Assembly: GCF_017377715.1 (NCBI RefSeq)
Contig: NZ_JAFVMF010000018.1
Coordinates: 25,964 to 89,963, forward strand
DNA length: 64,000 bases
Source of the DNA: Acetobacter sacchari
GTDB taxonomy: Bacteria > Pseudomonadota > Alphaproteobacteria > Acetobacterales > Acetobacteraceae
Direction of reading: 5' to 3'
Positions 36,913 through 46,276 of this stretch are shown here, in pieces. The notes under the pieces are model-generated. The model ran no database searches. It saw only the letters and a program-made list of their open reading frames with translations, and had not been told where the DNA came from. Position numbers and translations under genes: made by a program. The stretch's first letter is position 1. Every line of letters begins with the position of its first letter.

Positions 36913-37932
36913 ATGACAGACGGGACGATCACGACGGATGTCGCCATCATCGGAGCCGGGCCTACGGGTCTGTTCGCCGCGTTCGAGTGCGCGATGCTCA
37001 AGCTCGACTGCGTGCTGGTCGACGCCCTCGCCGATATCGGCGGTCAGTGCGCCGCGCTTTATCCCGAGAAACCGATCTACGACATTCCGGCCCATCCAGC
37101 GATCGAAGGGGCTGCGCTGATCGAATCCCTCGCCCGCCAGATCGAGCCGTTCAACATTCCCCGGATGCTCGGTCGCCGCGTCGAAACCCTGAAAGGTCAG
37201 CGCGGGGCGTTCATCCTTGGCACGGACAAGGGCGACGTCATCCACGCCAAGGCCGTGATCATCGCAGCCGGGGCTGGGGCGTTCGGTCCGAACCGGCCAC
37301 CGCTGGACGGGCTTGAAGCCTATGAAGACACAGGTTCGGTGCAGTATTACGTCCGTCGTCGCGCGGACTTCGAGGGGAAAACGCTGGTGATCGCAGGCGG
37401 GGGCGACTCCGCCCTCGACTGGGCGCTTTCGTTGAAGGAACTGGCGCGCAAGATTTATCTGGTGCATCGCCGCGACAAGTTCCGCGCCGCGCCCGAGAGC
37501 CTGCGGCAGCTCGACGAGGCTGTGGAGCGCGGCGAGATCGAGAAAGTCACTCCGTTCCAGCTCAAGGCCCTGCATGGCGAAAGCGGCGCGTTGCGAGAAG
37601 TGGAGCTGGTGACGCTGGACGGTGAAAGCCGCCGCCTTGAAGCTGATCATCTGCTGGCGTTCTTTGGGCTGGCGACCGACCTTGGCCCTGTCGCGCAATG
37701 GGGCATGGACCAGATCCGCTCAACAATTCCGGTTACGCCCTCGACATGCGAGACAAGTCTGCCCGGCGTGTTCGCCATTGGCGACGTCGCGACGTATCCG
37801 GGCAAGCTGAAGCTCATCCTGCAGGGTTTCAGCGAAGGCGCTATGGCGGCGCATGCGATCCATCCGATCGTCCACCCCGAGCAGGCATTGCATTTCGAAT
37901 ATTCGACAAGCAAAGGCGTTCCGAATTCGTAA
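36913..37932 (+). CDS. Ferredoxin/flavodoxin-NADP reductase, YumC type
   Basis: A 339-residue flavoprotein with the thioredoxin-reductase fold but no CxxC, as in YumC-type ferredoxin-NADP+ reductases. FAD motif AIIGAGPTGLFAAFECAM, NADP motif VIAGGGDSALDWALSL, LVHRRDKFRAAPES, and GVFAIGDVATYPGKLKLILQGFSEGA near the end. IGGQCAALYPEKPIYDIPAHP is diagnostic of the subgroup. It supplies or withdraws electrons from ferredoxin. The gene stands alone, 127 bp after the RND operon. Confidence 0.92.
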   Translation: MTDGTITTDVAIIGAGPTGLFAAFECAMLKLDCVLVDALADIGGQCAALYPEKPIYDIPAHPAIEGAALIESLARQIEPFNIPRMLGRRVETLKGQRGAFILGTDKGDVIHAKAVIIAAGAGAFGPNRPPLDGLEAYEDTGSVQYYVRRRADFEGKTLVIAGGGDSALDWALSLKELARKIYLVHRRDKFRAAPESLRQLDEAVERGEIEKVTPFQLKALHGESGALREVELVTLDGESRRLEADHLLAFFGLATDLGPVAQWGMDQIRSTIPVTPSTCETSLPGVFAIGDVATYPGKLKLILQGFSEGAMAAHAIHPIVHPEQALHFEYSTSKGVPNS

Positions 37933-38081
37933 CGAGAGGGTGGCGCGAGCGGGTCGCCGCCTTATACTGATTCACCGGAACACGCGGGCGCTACCTGAGC
38001 GGGCGCCCGGAACAAGCGCAGAGGCCTTCATGCTCTCCATTCTCCGGAGCAAAACCCCGCATGTATCGAGGACGTTCTGAA

Positions 38082-39206
38082 ATGGACATCGCTGCGCAAT
38101 GGGCGGGAGGCGCCCTGACAATCGATCTGGCGGCAATCGCCGCAAACTATCGGACACTGCAAAGCGTCGTGGGCGGAGAGTGCGGCGCGGCGATCAAGGC
38201 CGATGCTTACGGTCTCGGCGCGCTGACTGTCGGGCCGACGCTCGAGAAGGCCGGTTGTCGCCGCTTTTTCGTCGCACACCTGTCGGAGGGCGTGGCTCTG
38301 CGCCCCGCGATCAGCCGGGATATTCCGATTTTCGTGCTGCACGGGCCTCCGCCGGGCACGTCGCGCGATCTTCTGGAGGCCGGGCTGACGCCGGTGCTGA
38401 ACAGCGTGGAGCAGCTCGCCGAATGGCGGGCGCTCGCCGCCAGTCTGGGGCGCATGTTGCCCGCTGTGATCCAGATTGATTCCGGCATGGCGCGCTTTGG
38501 TCTGACCGCAGAAATCGTCACGACTGTTGCCAATGATCCAGGCATGCTGGCGGGAGTCAAACCGCTTTTTGTCATGAGCCATCTGGCGTGCGCTGACGAG
38601 CCGCAGCACCCGGCGAACGCCGCGCAGCTGGCCGCCTTCCTGCGTCTGACGGCGCTGCTTCCTGAGCTACCCCGCAGTCTTGCAGCATCTTCCGGAATTT
38701 TTCTTGGTCCTGACTGGCATTTTGACATCGTCCGTCCGGGAGCGGCGCTTTATGGCGTCAACCCGACGCCGGGACGGCCGAACCCCATGCGGCCCGTCGT
38801 GCGGTTGCAGGCGCGGGTGATTCAGACGCGCGACATCCCGACGGGGCAAACTGTCGGTTATGGCGGGCTGTTCACCGCGGCGCGCCCGACGCGGGTAGCG
38901 CTGCTTGGCATCGGTTACGGCGACGGCTTCCACCGCGCGGCCTCCAATCGCGGGCGCGCCGTCCTGCCGTCGCATTCTGAGACGCATTTGCCGATCATTG
39001 GCCGGGTGTCTATGGATTCCCTCGCCGTAGACATTACGGATCTGGGCGGTTCGCCCGTGTCGGCGGGTACGCCGTTCGATCTGATCGGCCCACATATCTC
39101 GCTGGACGAAGCTGCGGCCGCGGCGGGCACGATCGGCTATGAACTGCTTACCGATCTTGGCGGGCGGTATCACAGGAGCTACACGCAGGGGCACGCTGCA
39201 TCCTGA
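38082..39206 (+). CDS. alr: Alanine racemase
   Basis: A 374-residue PLP enzyme supplying D-alanine for peptidoglycan. The PLP-binding lysine is Lys39 in AAIKADAYGLG; the second catalytic base Tyr is in LLGIGYGDGFHRAA, and VSMDSLAVDITDL is the conserved C-terminal motif. ATG 38082 follows GAGGACG; an in-frame ATG at 38061 has no ribosome site. A bidirectional terminator follows at 39371-39404. Confidence 0.95.
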   Translation: MDIAAQWAGGALTIDLAAIAANYRTLQSVVGGECGAAIKADAYGLGALTVGPTLEKAGCRRFFVAHLSEGVALRPAISRDIPIFVLHGPPPGTSRDLLEAGLTPVLNSVEQLAEWRALAASLGRMLPAVIQIDSGMARFGLTAEIVTTVANDPGMLAGVKPLFVMSHLACADEPQHPANAAQLAAFLRLTALLPELPRSLAASSGIFLGPDWHFDIVRPGAALYGVNPTPGRPNPMRPVVRLQARVIQTRDIPTGQTVGYGGLFTAARPTRVALLGIGYGDGFHRAASNRGRAVLPSHSETHLPIIGRVSMDSLAVDITDLGGSPVSAGTPFDLIGPHISLDEAAAAAGTIGYELLTDLGGRYHRSYTQGHAAS

Positions 39207-39365
39207 TTTTTCATTGTGAATGCTATAGTACGGCATCGTGCGGAAACGCCATGCCGGAACGTTGCCTGAGGCGCCGGGTGCCTGCGGCGTCGACACTTGA
39301 CCCCAGGCATTTCCGCGCTGAACCGGGGTCATAGACACCGTTGTATTGTTGATCACGGTAATTTC

Positions 39366-39404
39366 AAAAAACCGTTGCGACATTTGCCGCAACGGTCAGT
39401 TTTT
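39366..39404. terminator. Bidirectional intrinsic terminator
   Basis: ACCGTTGCG (39371-39379) pairs perfectly with CGCAACGGT (39388-39396). AAAAAA precedes and TTTTT (39400-39404) follows, so both strands have a GC stem plus U tract. It separates the convergent alanine racemase and aldo/keto reductase genes. Confidence 0.8.
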
Positions 39405-39424
39405 GTGCGTGGCGGCCTCCTGGT

Positions 39425-40252
39425 TCAGTGCCCGGATTTATCCGCATCGACAAGCTGCATGTCAGTGCGCCCCAGACCGTCGATGTGCGCCATGTCTTCA
39501 TTCGAAAGTTCGAAAGCAACGCAGTCAAGATTTTCCTTCTGCCGTGCGGGATCGGCAGATTTCGGCGTCGTGGCGAAGCCGTTCTGCAGGTGCCAGCGCA
39601 GGATCACCTGCCCGACCGTCCTGCCTATCCGGGCGGCGATTTCTCCGATGACAGGATCATGCATGATCTCGCCATTACGGCCCAGTGGACTCCACGTTTC
39701 CGTGACGATGCCTTTTTCGCGATGGATGGCGACAAGATCGTCCCTGCGCAGATACGGATCGAGCTGGATCTGGTTGACGTGCGGCACAAAGCCCGCGTCG
39801 AAGAGTTTCGCCAGATGAGCCGGTTTGAAGTTCGAAACGCCGATCGAACGGGTCAGCCCGGCCTCAAGCAGGCGCGTCATGCCCTCGAACGCCTCGACAT
39901 AGCGGTCCTGCGCCGGGTTGGGCCAGTGGATCAGCAGCAGATCGACGTAATCCAACCCAAGACGGCGCAGGCTGGCTTCGCACGCCGTGCGTACGCCGTC
40001 GCGGCTATGCCACTCCTTGTTGAATTTCGTGGTGACGAAGATTTCAGCGCGCGGCGCGGAGCCGCGTCGAACGCCCTCTCCGACGCCTCTTTCGTTGCGG
40101 TAGTTCTCGGCCGTGTCGAAAAGGCGATAGCCAGCGTCAATCGCCTGACTGACGGCGGTAGCGGCCTGTGCATCGTCCATCGGCCAGGTTCCCAGACCGA
40201 ACTGGGGCATTTCCACGCCGTTCAGAAGGCGAAGGGTTGGAGAAATCACCAT
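39425..40252 (-). CDS. Aldo/keto reductase, DkgA/DkgB type
   Basis: A 275-residue NADPH-dependent carbonyl reductase of the small AKR group (2,5-diketo-D-gluconate reductase-like). Catalytic residues: Asp and Tyr in DTAENYRNERGVG, Lys in FVTTKFNKEWH, His in DLLLIHWPNP. GVSNFKPAHLAKLF and ETWSPLGRNGEIMHDPVI are family motifs, and PKSADPARQKENLD is the NADPH-binding region. ATG 40252 has GAGG nine bases before it. In acetic acid bacteria such enzymes often act on keto-gluconates, but the substrate here is open. Confidence 0.93.
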   Translation of the reverse strand: MVISPTLRLLNGVEMPQFGLGTWPMDDAQAATAVSQAIDAGYRLFDTAENYRNERGVGEGVRRGSAPRAEIFVTTKFNKEWHSRDGVRTACEASLRRLGLDYVDLLLIHWPNPAQDRYVEAFEGMTRLLEAGLTRSIGVSNFKPAHLAKLFDAGFVPHVNQIQLDPYLRRDDLVAIHREKGIVTETWSPLGRNGEIMHDPVIGEIAARIGRTVGQVILRWHLQNGFATTPKSADPARQKENLDCVAFELSNEDMAHIDGLGRTDMQLVDADKSGH

Positions 40253-40548
40253 GAAATTCAACCTCATTTTTCAAGCGTCGTGAACGACGACCAGTGGCCC
40301 CAAGGCTTTGGTGCATTTGTAGGGCCCCAAGAGTCGGAGGGGCAAGCGCTCGTGGATTCTCGATCATGGGGCTGTGGAGGGAGCACACTTGAGTATGTGG
40401 GTATTATGCGGATGAAAAAAACTGCAAATCTTTAAGCGATTGATTTCATTGACGACTGGAATGTTGGTTTTGTGTAGTATGCGGTTAATCAAATTGACAC
40501 CGCTCACGGTAAATTTTAATCAAAACAACACGTTATGGTGACTTCTCA

Positions 40549-41400
40549 GTGAACTACAGACACGCTTACCACGCTGGCAACTTCGCCGATTGCATGAAGC
40601 ACGCCCTGTTGACCGCGCTGGTTGGCTCTCTGACCCGCAAGGCTACGCTATTTGCGGTTCTGGACACCCATGCCGGGATTGGCGGGTACGATCTTGCGGG
40701 CGTTCAGGCGGAAGCCACGGGCGAATGGCGGGATGGGATCGGACGTCTGCTGGACATTCCGGAAGACGCACCGGAACTGGCGCCGCTGCGCCCCTGGCTG
40801 GATATGGTGCGGGCCAGTTTGAGGCCGGAGGAAGGCGCGTTTCATTATCCGGGCTCGCCGGAACTGGTCGCGCGCCTGCTCCGCCCGCAGGACGAACTTG
40901 TCTGCTGTGAACTGCATCCGGAAGATCAGACGGTGTTGCGGCGCCTGTTTCGGAACAAGGCGAATGTGTCGGTTCATCATCGCGACGGGTATGAGGCGAT
41001 CGGCGCCCTGTTGCCGCCAAGGCAGGCCAGACGCGGGTTGACGCTGATCGACCCCCCGTTCGAACGAACCGATGAGTTCGCACGGCTGGCGCAGGCGGTG
41101 ACGCAGGCGCGCACGCGCTTTTCCACCGGCATGGTGGCCGCGTGGTATCCGATCAAGCATGGCGCGCCGGTCCGGGCGTTTCTGGATGCGATCCGGGATG
41201 CGGGGTTGCGCGACGTGTTGAATGTGGAGTTCACCCTGCGGCCGCCGCTGGACCCGTCGCGTCTCAACGGGTGTGGGCTCTTGGTGGTGCAGCCGCCCTA
41301 TCAGTTCGACGAGGAAGCGCGCAGTATGCTTGAGCCGCTTTGCCGCCATCTGGGTGACGGAGAGACGCAGGCGAAGGTTGAGTGGGTCGCGCCGGAATGA
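40549..41400 (+). CDS. rlmJ: 23S rRNA (adenine-2030-N6)-methyltransferase
   Basis: A 283-residue SAM-dependent enzyme that modifies A2030 of 23S rRNA. The N-terminal NYRHAYHAGNFADCMKHALL is diagnostic of RlmJ; the SAM loop is LDTHAGIGGYDL and the N6-adenine catalytic motif DPPF is at residues 168-171. The start codon is GTG (40549) with a weak ribosome site. Upstream is 280 bp of AT-rich DNA. Its stop overlaps the gpsA start (ATGA). Confidence 0.95.
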   Translation: MNYRHAYHAGNFADCMKHALLTALVGSLTRKATLFAVLDTHAGIGGYDLAGVQAEATGEWRDGIGRLLDIPEDAPELAPLRPWLDMVRASLRPEEGAFHYPGSPELVARLLRPQDELVCCELHPEDQTVLRRLFRNKANVSVHHRDGYEAIGALLPPRQARRGLTLIDPPFERTDEFARLAQAVTQARTRFSTGMVAAWYPIKHGAPVRAFLDAIRDAGLRDVLNVEFTLRPPLDPSRLNGCGLLVVQPPYQFDEEARSMLEPLCRHLGDGETQAKVEWVAPE

Positions 41401-42368
41401 AGCATATCGCTGTAATCGGCGCCGGGTCGTGGGGGCTGGCGCTGGCTTTGCAGGCCGCGCGGGCGGGCGGGCGGGTACATCTCTGGGCGCGCGACCCGTC
41501 GGCGCGTCTGACGAACGGCGCCATGCCGCGTCTGCCGGGACATCCGCTGCCAGACACGGTGTCGGTGAGCGGGCGGATGCCGGAGCGCGCCGACATGGTG
41601 CTCCTGGCGGTTCCGATGCAGCATCTGTCGTCCGTGTTGGGCGGTTTGAACAGCGGCGCGCCGGTCGTCCTGTGCTGCAAGGGTGTCGAGCCAGGAACAT
41701 TACGGTTTCCTCTTCAGATTCTTGAAGAGGCGCTCCCCGGCGTTTCCGGCGCGGTGTTGTCCGGCCCGAATTTTGCGCATGAAATCGCGGCAGGTTTGCC
41801 TGCGGCGGCGGTGATCGCAGCACGGGAGGCGAGTCTTTCTCGCGCTCTGGGCGATCTGCTGACGACGCCCCGGTTTCGTCTCTATGACAGCGACGACATT
41901 GTCGGGGTGCAGCTTGGCGGCGCCGCAAAGAACGTGATCGCGATAGCAGCCGGGGCGGCGATTGGCGCAGGTCTGGGCGAAAATGCGCGCGCGGCGCTGG
42001 TGACGCGCGGGTTAGCCGAGATCGGGCGTCTGGCCGCCGCATTGGGCGGACGCCCGGAGACGCTGGCGGGTCTGGCAGGCGTGGGCGACCTGCTGCTCAC
42101 CTGCACCGGGGGCGCTTCCCGCAACTTTCGTGTCGGCGCCGCGTTGGGTAAGGGCATGACGCTTGCGGAAGCCTTGAATTCGCCTGCAGGCGTGGCCGAA
42201 GGCGTAGCGACCTCCGGCGCCCTTCTGGCTCTTGCGAAGCGGCATGACGTGGCGGTTCCGGTGATTGAAGCGGTAGCGGATCTGGTCGAAGGGCGCAGTC
42301 TTTTGACCGATGTTGTCGAACGCCTGCTATCCCGACCGACAGGAAGCGAAGCAGGGCGCATGGCCTGA
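41397..42368 (+). CDS. gpsA: Glycerol-3-phosphate dehydrogenase [NAD(P)+]
   Basis: A 323-residue enzyme reducing dihydroxyacetone phosphate to sn-glycerol 3-phosphate for phospholipid synthesis. NAD motif IAVIGAGSWGLALAL, VVLCCKGVEPGTL, VLSGPNFAHEIAAGLPAA, the catalytic-lysine segment GAAKNVIAIAAGAAIG, and GLAGVGDLLLTCTGGASRNFRVG are all typical. It is coupled to rlmJ by a four-base overlap and followed after 23 bp by the methyltransferase gene. Confidence 0.96.
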   Translation: MKHIAVIGAGSWGLALALQAARAGGRVHLWARDPSARLTNGAMPRLPGHPLPDTVSVSGRMPERADMVLLAVPMQHLSSVLGGLNSGAPVVLCCKGVEPGTLRFPLQILEEALPGVSGAVLSGPNFAHEIAAGLPAAAVIAAREASLSRALGDLLTTPRFRLYDSDDIVGVQLGGAAKNVIAIAAGAAIGAGLGENARAALVTRGLAEIGRLAAALGGRPETLAGLAGVGDLLLTCTGGASRNFRVGAALGKGMTLAEALNSPAGVAEGVATSGALLALAKRHDVAVPVIEAVADLVEGRSLLTDVVERLLSRPTGSEAGRMA

Positions 42369-42391
42369 GTCAGATAGGGGGAAAGACGCGG

Positions 42392-43144
42392 ATGTGGATG
42401 CGAAACGAACGGCTTAGACGGATTGTAAGTCGCAACAGGGTTCTCCGTTTTCTGTCATCCGACGTTCAGACGCATCTTCAACTCGCTTTGCTGCGCGGCC
42501 ATAAATCGAAACAGGTTATCGACACTATAGAGTCGTGCCGTAAGAAAGCGGACTCCCTGCTCAGCGGCGATGAATCTTTTATGGTGCATGCGTTGGCGCA
42601 GGCGCAGGCGGAACATGGTGGCGCGTTCGCTGAATTCGGGGTCTATAAAGGCTGTTCGGCGCGTCTGCTGTGTTCCGTGAAAGGGGCCACGCCGCTACAT
42701 CTGTTCGACACTTTCTCGGGCCTTCCAAAACCTTCTGGTGCAGAAAGGGGCACTTTTCGAAAGGGCGAGTTTCGAGGAACTCTGGCCGAAGTCCAGAATG
42801 TGTTGACAGGCTACAAAGGCGTTCATTTTCATCAGGGCGTGTTTCCGGCCAGCACCGCAGGTCTGGAGAATCTGCGATTCTCCTTTGTGCATCTGGATGT
42901 TGATCTTGAAGGCGCGACTTATGCAGGCCTGGAATTCTTTTATCCGCGCATGCTTCCGGGGGGCATACTTATCACGCACGATTACTCAATCATTCCCGGC
43001 GTCCGGAACGCCATTGACCGGTTCATGACTGGCCGTCCCGAGAGAGTGATCGAATTACCAACGACGCAGGCTATGATTATCCGCTCGGCTGATGCGCGTG
43101 TGATGGTCAGCGCGGAGGCGGAGGCAACCGCTGTCGCGGCTTAG
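42392..43144 (+). CDS. TylF/MycF-family O-methyltransferase
   Basis: A 250-residue SAM-dependent methyltransferase of the macrocin-O-methyltransferase family. SAM motif EFGVYKGCSARLLCSV, LHLFDTFSGLPKP, and the metal/acceptor motif HLDVDLEGATYAGLEFFYPR followed by GGILITHDYSIIPGVRNAID. Family members methylate sugars in antibiotics or surface polysaccharides, so a surface glycan is the likely target. AGGGGGAAAG lies ahead of the ATG. Codon use is less GC-rich than in gpsA, which hints at separate acquisition. Confidence 0.85.
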   Translation: MWMRNERLRRIVSRNRVLRFLSSDVQTHLQLALLRGHKSKQVIDTIESCRKKADSLLSGDESFMVHALAQAQAEHGGAFAEFGVYKGCSARLLCSVKGATPLHLFDTFSGLPKPSGAERGTFRKGEFRGTLAEVQNVLTGYKGVHFHQGVFPASTAGLENLRFSFVHLDVDLEGATYAGLEFFYPRMLPGGILITHDYSIIPGVRNAIDRFMTGRPERVIELPTTQAMIIRSADARVMVSAEAEATAVAA

Positions 43145-43601
43145 GTGTTTAGAGCCGTAATTTGATACTACAGATTTGGAACGAATGAGCTTTTCTCCTG
43201 CTGAGACAGCCGATAAATCAATTTGCATGAAGAGCGCCACCAGCACATCCTTGAGCTGCATGTAACCAACTTCGAGCGGGCAGTTCTTAACGGAGAGGGC
43301 GTCGGATCGCCCCGTTTGGTATCGGGTAAACGAGAAGCAAGGCGACGCTGAACGCCGCGAGGAATGCATTTCCAGAAGATGAATACTTTCTGTGCATATA
43401 GCATGAAATTACATTTATATTATTTCAGATATGAATTTCTCCCATTTTCCCTCTGGAAATAAACAGGAAGATCTCTGCCTCATGATTTTTCCGCCGGAAG
43501 GTCGAGGTCGTTCGCTGTATCTACGTCCGGCCTGCTCGACGCCCGACCTCCACTATATGCTGCATAATGAATAATAATCTTATTACGGGAAATATCCTTG
43601 A
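43145..43601. other. Intergenic, no gene seen
   Basis: About 455 bp, becoming AT-rich from 43390 to 43470. Short frames on both strands show no family features. Confidence 0.4.
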
Positions 43602-44075
43602 TCACACGTCAGCGACAGCCTGACACACATCGACCCATTCTCCGTTCACCAACTCAGCCAGACGTTCAGGCGTCAGGCAGACCGAACTGGTGGTTGAACC
43701 CGCCGCCGGCCAGACCTCGGCATACCGACGCAACGAAATATCGCAGCATACGCGCAAGGGTTGCGGCAGGCCAAAAGGGCAGACGCCGCCAACAGGGTGA
43801 CTGGTCAACTCAAGCACCTCATCGGGCGGAAGCATGCGAGGACGGTCGCCGAACGCGGCCTTGGTCTTGCGATTGTCCAGACGGCCCGTGCCCGCCATGA
43901 CGACAAGCAGGCGTTCTTCGCCGACCTTTATCGCCAGCGTCTTGGCAATCTGCCCGTCTTCCACGCCGAGCGTCTGCGCGGCCTCCGACACGGTCGCCGT
44001 GCTCGCCTCCATCACGACGGGCGCGATGTCGGGCGCATGTTCGGCGAAGAAGGCGCGAACGGACTCAAGACTCAT
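43602..44075 (-). CDS. YbaK/ProX-domain aminoacyl-tRNA deacylase
   Basis: A 157-residue protein with the YbaK/aminoacyl-tRNA editing fold, closer to the standalone YeaK/ProX-like branch than to the YbaK at 13.5 kb. DGQIAKTLAIKVGEERLLVVMAGTGRLD contains the catalytic lysine; THPVGGVCPFGLP is the GXXXP-like loop. ATG 44075 with GGGAG upstream is chosen; the frame extends further upstream without similarity. It probably clears mischarged Ala, Ser or Cys from a tRNA. It lies 41 bp downstream of hutC in the same direction. Confidence 0.88.
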   Translation of the reverse strand: MSLESVRAFFAEHAPDIAPVVMEASTATVSEAAQTLGVEDGQIAKTLAIKVGEERLLVVMAGTGRLDNRKTKAAFGDRPRMLPPDEVLELTSHPVGGVCPFGLPQPLRVCCDISLRRYAEVWPAAGSTTSSVCLTPERLAELVNGEWVDVCQAVADV

Positions 44076-44116
44076 ATGCCGGAATCTCCCTGATTGCCTG
44101 ATGACGACGTTGCGGC

Positions 44117-44878
44117 TTAGGTCTGCCGTCGTCCGCCAAAACTGTAGCGGCTGCCAGGATACGTGAACACGCCACGCATCACCACGCGTCCATCGACCCA
44201 GGTTCGGCGCACCAGTTGCAGGCACGCTTCTGGACCGTCGAGTTCAAGGAGGGCTTGCTGATCCGCTTCCGGCGTCACGGCGAAGATGACGTGCTCGACC
44301 TCGTGCGGAGGCGAGATCTGAAACAGATACCGATGAGGATGGGTCGTGGCGAAATCCTGATCGAGATAGTCCGGCGCGAAATGCGGAGACACAAAACGCT
44401 CCTCAATCTGCAAGGGCGTGTCGTCCTCGTAATGGATCAGCACCGAGTGGAACAGCTTGACGCCCGGCCGCTGGTCAAAAGCGAGGGCGAGATGCCCATC
44501 AGCGCGGATCGTCTCCAGCAATACGACGCGCGATCGGTGTCGCCCCCCGCCCGCCTGGATATCGTCGGCGATGTCACGAAGCTCAAGCACCTCCGCCCTT
44601 GGCGCCGGTCGGGCGACAAATGTGCCCACGCCCTGGGCGCGCGTGACGATCCCCTCACCCATGAGTTCACGCAGGGCGCGATGCACGGTCATCCGGGAGA
44701 CGCCGAGCGTTTCCACCAGTTCATTTTCAGATGGCAGGCGCGAACCGACGCCCCACTCGCCCGAAGCGATCCGCTCGGTGATGTAGTGCTTCACCTGTTC
44801 GTAGCGGGAAGCCGGGCGCGAAGCAGTCAGGTCCGGCGACACGGTGCGACGCGGAAGGGTGTCCGTATCAGACGCCAT
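44117..44878 (-). CDS. hutC: Histidine utilization repressor
   Basis: A 253-residue GntR/HutC-family regulator. The winged helix is at 25-90: [59 protein letters not shown]. The UTRA ligand domain follows, with [18 protein letters not shown], which in HutC binds urocanate. It overlaps the hutI gene by 11 bp, and so regulates its own operon and probably the divergent hutF-hutG. Confidence 0.92.
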   Translation of the reverse strand: MASDTDTLPRRTVSPDLTASRPASRYEQVKHYITERIASGEWGVGSRLPSENELVETLGVSRMTVHRALRELMGEGIVTRAQGVGTFVARPAPRAEVLELRDIADDIQAGGGRHRSRVVLLETIRADGHLALAFDQRPGVKLFHSVLIHYEDDTPLQIEERFVSPHFAPDYLDQDFATTHPHRYLFQISPPHEVEHVIFAVTPEADQQALLELDGPEACLQLVRRTWVDGRVVMRGVFTYPGSRYSFGGRRQT

Positions 44879-46142
44879 CGGGAACGCCTCCAAAAACGCG
44901 TGCGATGGGGGCCACGCCACCGATCCAGTAGGACAGTTCATGTGGACCAGTCACGTCCCAGAGCGCGAAGTCCGCGAAGCTGCCTGTGGAAAGAACACCG
45001 ATATCGCCAGACATGCCAAGCGCCTGTGCTGCGATCCGGGTCACGGCTTTCAGAGCTTCCTCCGGCGTCAACCTGAACAACACGGAGGCGAGATTCATCG
45101 TCGCCGTCAGGCTGGACAATGGCGACGTGCCGGGGTTGCAGTCTGTGGCCAGCCCCATCGGCACGCCGTAACGCCGGAAAAGATCGACAGGCGGCGCCTG
45201 CGTTTCACGGATGAAGTAGAACGCGCCGGGCAGCAGCATGGCGACCGTCCCAGCCTCCGCCAATGCGGCGGCGCCCTCCTCCCCTACATATTCGACGTGA
45301 TCAGCCGAGAGCGCGCGATACTTCGCCGCCAGCGACGCCCCGCCACCATCGGACAATTGGTCCGCATGCAGCCGGACCGGCAAGCCGAGCTCGCGCGCGG
45401 CGGCAAACAGCCGATCCACCTGCGGCGCCGTGAAGGCGATGCTCTCGCAGAATGCGTCCACGCTGTCAGCGAGACCGAGCCTCGCGATTTCAGGCAACAT
45501 ATCTTCAATCAGATGCGTGACGTAATCGTCTTGCCGTCCGGCGAATTCCGGCGGCAAGGCGTGGGCGCCGAGGAAGGTCGTATGCACGCGCACCGGCAAC
45601 CTTTCGCCGACTGCGCGCGCCACACGCAACTGCTTGACCTCGTCCGCCAGCGTCAGTCCATATCCGGACTTGATCTCAATTGTCGTGGTTCCGGCGGCGA
45701 TCATCACCTGCGTGCGGCGAAGCGCGATTTCCAGCAGCTCCTCTTCGCTCGCAGCTCGCGTGGCGCGCACAGTTGACGCGATGCCACCGCCAGACCGGGC
45801 GATTTCCTCATAGCTCACGCCATTCAGGCGTTGTTCGAATTCCGCACTGCGATCTCCGGCAAAAACAAGATGTGTGTGCGCGTCGATGAGGCCTGGCGTC
45901 ACCCACGGCATACGCGCCCCGACCGGATCTTCGGCGTGAATTCCGACACTGCAGGTGATGACCTCACGCGCCAGAGATTCAGGCGCATCCGGCAAGTCCT
46001 GTCGCCGCCCGAGCCAGACAATCCGCCCGTCGCGCGACGCAATCGCGCCGTCGCGTATGCAGCCATAAACATCCTGGGTCGCCGTCGGGTCGAGCGTCGC
46101 GAGATGAACGCCAATCCAGAGCCTGTCCCACATCGTCGTCAT
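44868..46142 (-). CDS. hutI: Imidazolonepropionase
   Basis: A 424-residue amidohydrolase opening 4-imidazolone-5-propanoate to formiminoglutamate, third step of histidine degradation. Metal-binding [15 protein letters not shown], substrate-binding [39 protein letters not shown] and the final metal Asp in [12 protein letters not shown] are all present. It precedes hutC on the minus strand and is divergent from hutF, with a 134-bp gap. Confidence 0.95.
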   Translation of the reverse strand: MTTMWDRLWIGVHLATLDPTATQDVYGCIRDGAIASRDGRIVWLGRRQDLPDAPESLAREVITCSVGIHAEDPVGARMPWVTPGLIDAHTHLVFAGDRSAEFEQRLNGVSYEEIARSGGGIASTVRATRAASEEELLEIALRRTQVMIAAGTTTIEIKSGYGLTLADEVKQLRVARAVGERLPVRVHTTFLGAHALPPEFAGRQDDYVTHLIEDMLPEIARLGLADSVDAFCESIAFTAPQVDRLFAAARELGLPVRLHADQLSDGGGASLAAKYRALSADHVEYVGEEGAAALAEAGTVAMLLPGAFYFIRETQAPPVDLFRRYGVPMGLATDCNPGTSPLSSLTATMNLASVLFRLTPEEALKAVTRIAAQALGMSGDIGVLSTGSFADFALWDVTGPHELSYWIGGVAPIARVFGGVPDGV

Positions 46143-46206
46143 CCTGTTTACAAAGCCCTTGCGCGATACACCATGCGCATGGAACGTCTTCGGTAAAACT
46201 CTAGGT

Positions 46207-46221
46207 AAGTCTATACAACCC
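46207..46221. promoter_or_regulatory. Possible HutC operator
   Basis: On the minus strand this reads TTGTATAGACTT, close to the TTGTATAGAC core known for HutC sites. It is in the divergent hutI/hutF promoter region, in the right place to control both directions. The second half-site is poorly conserved. Confidence 0.4.
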
Positions 46222-46276
46222 CATCAAAGCCGCTATGGTGCGTTTACGCAACGACAGAAAAAGCGGACGCACCGGC

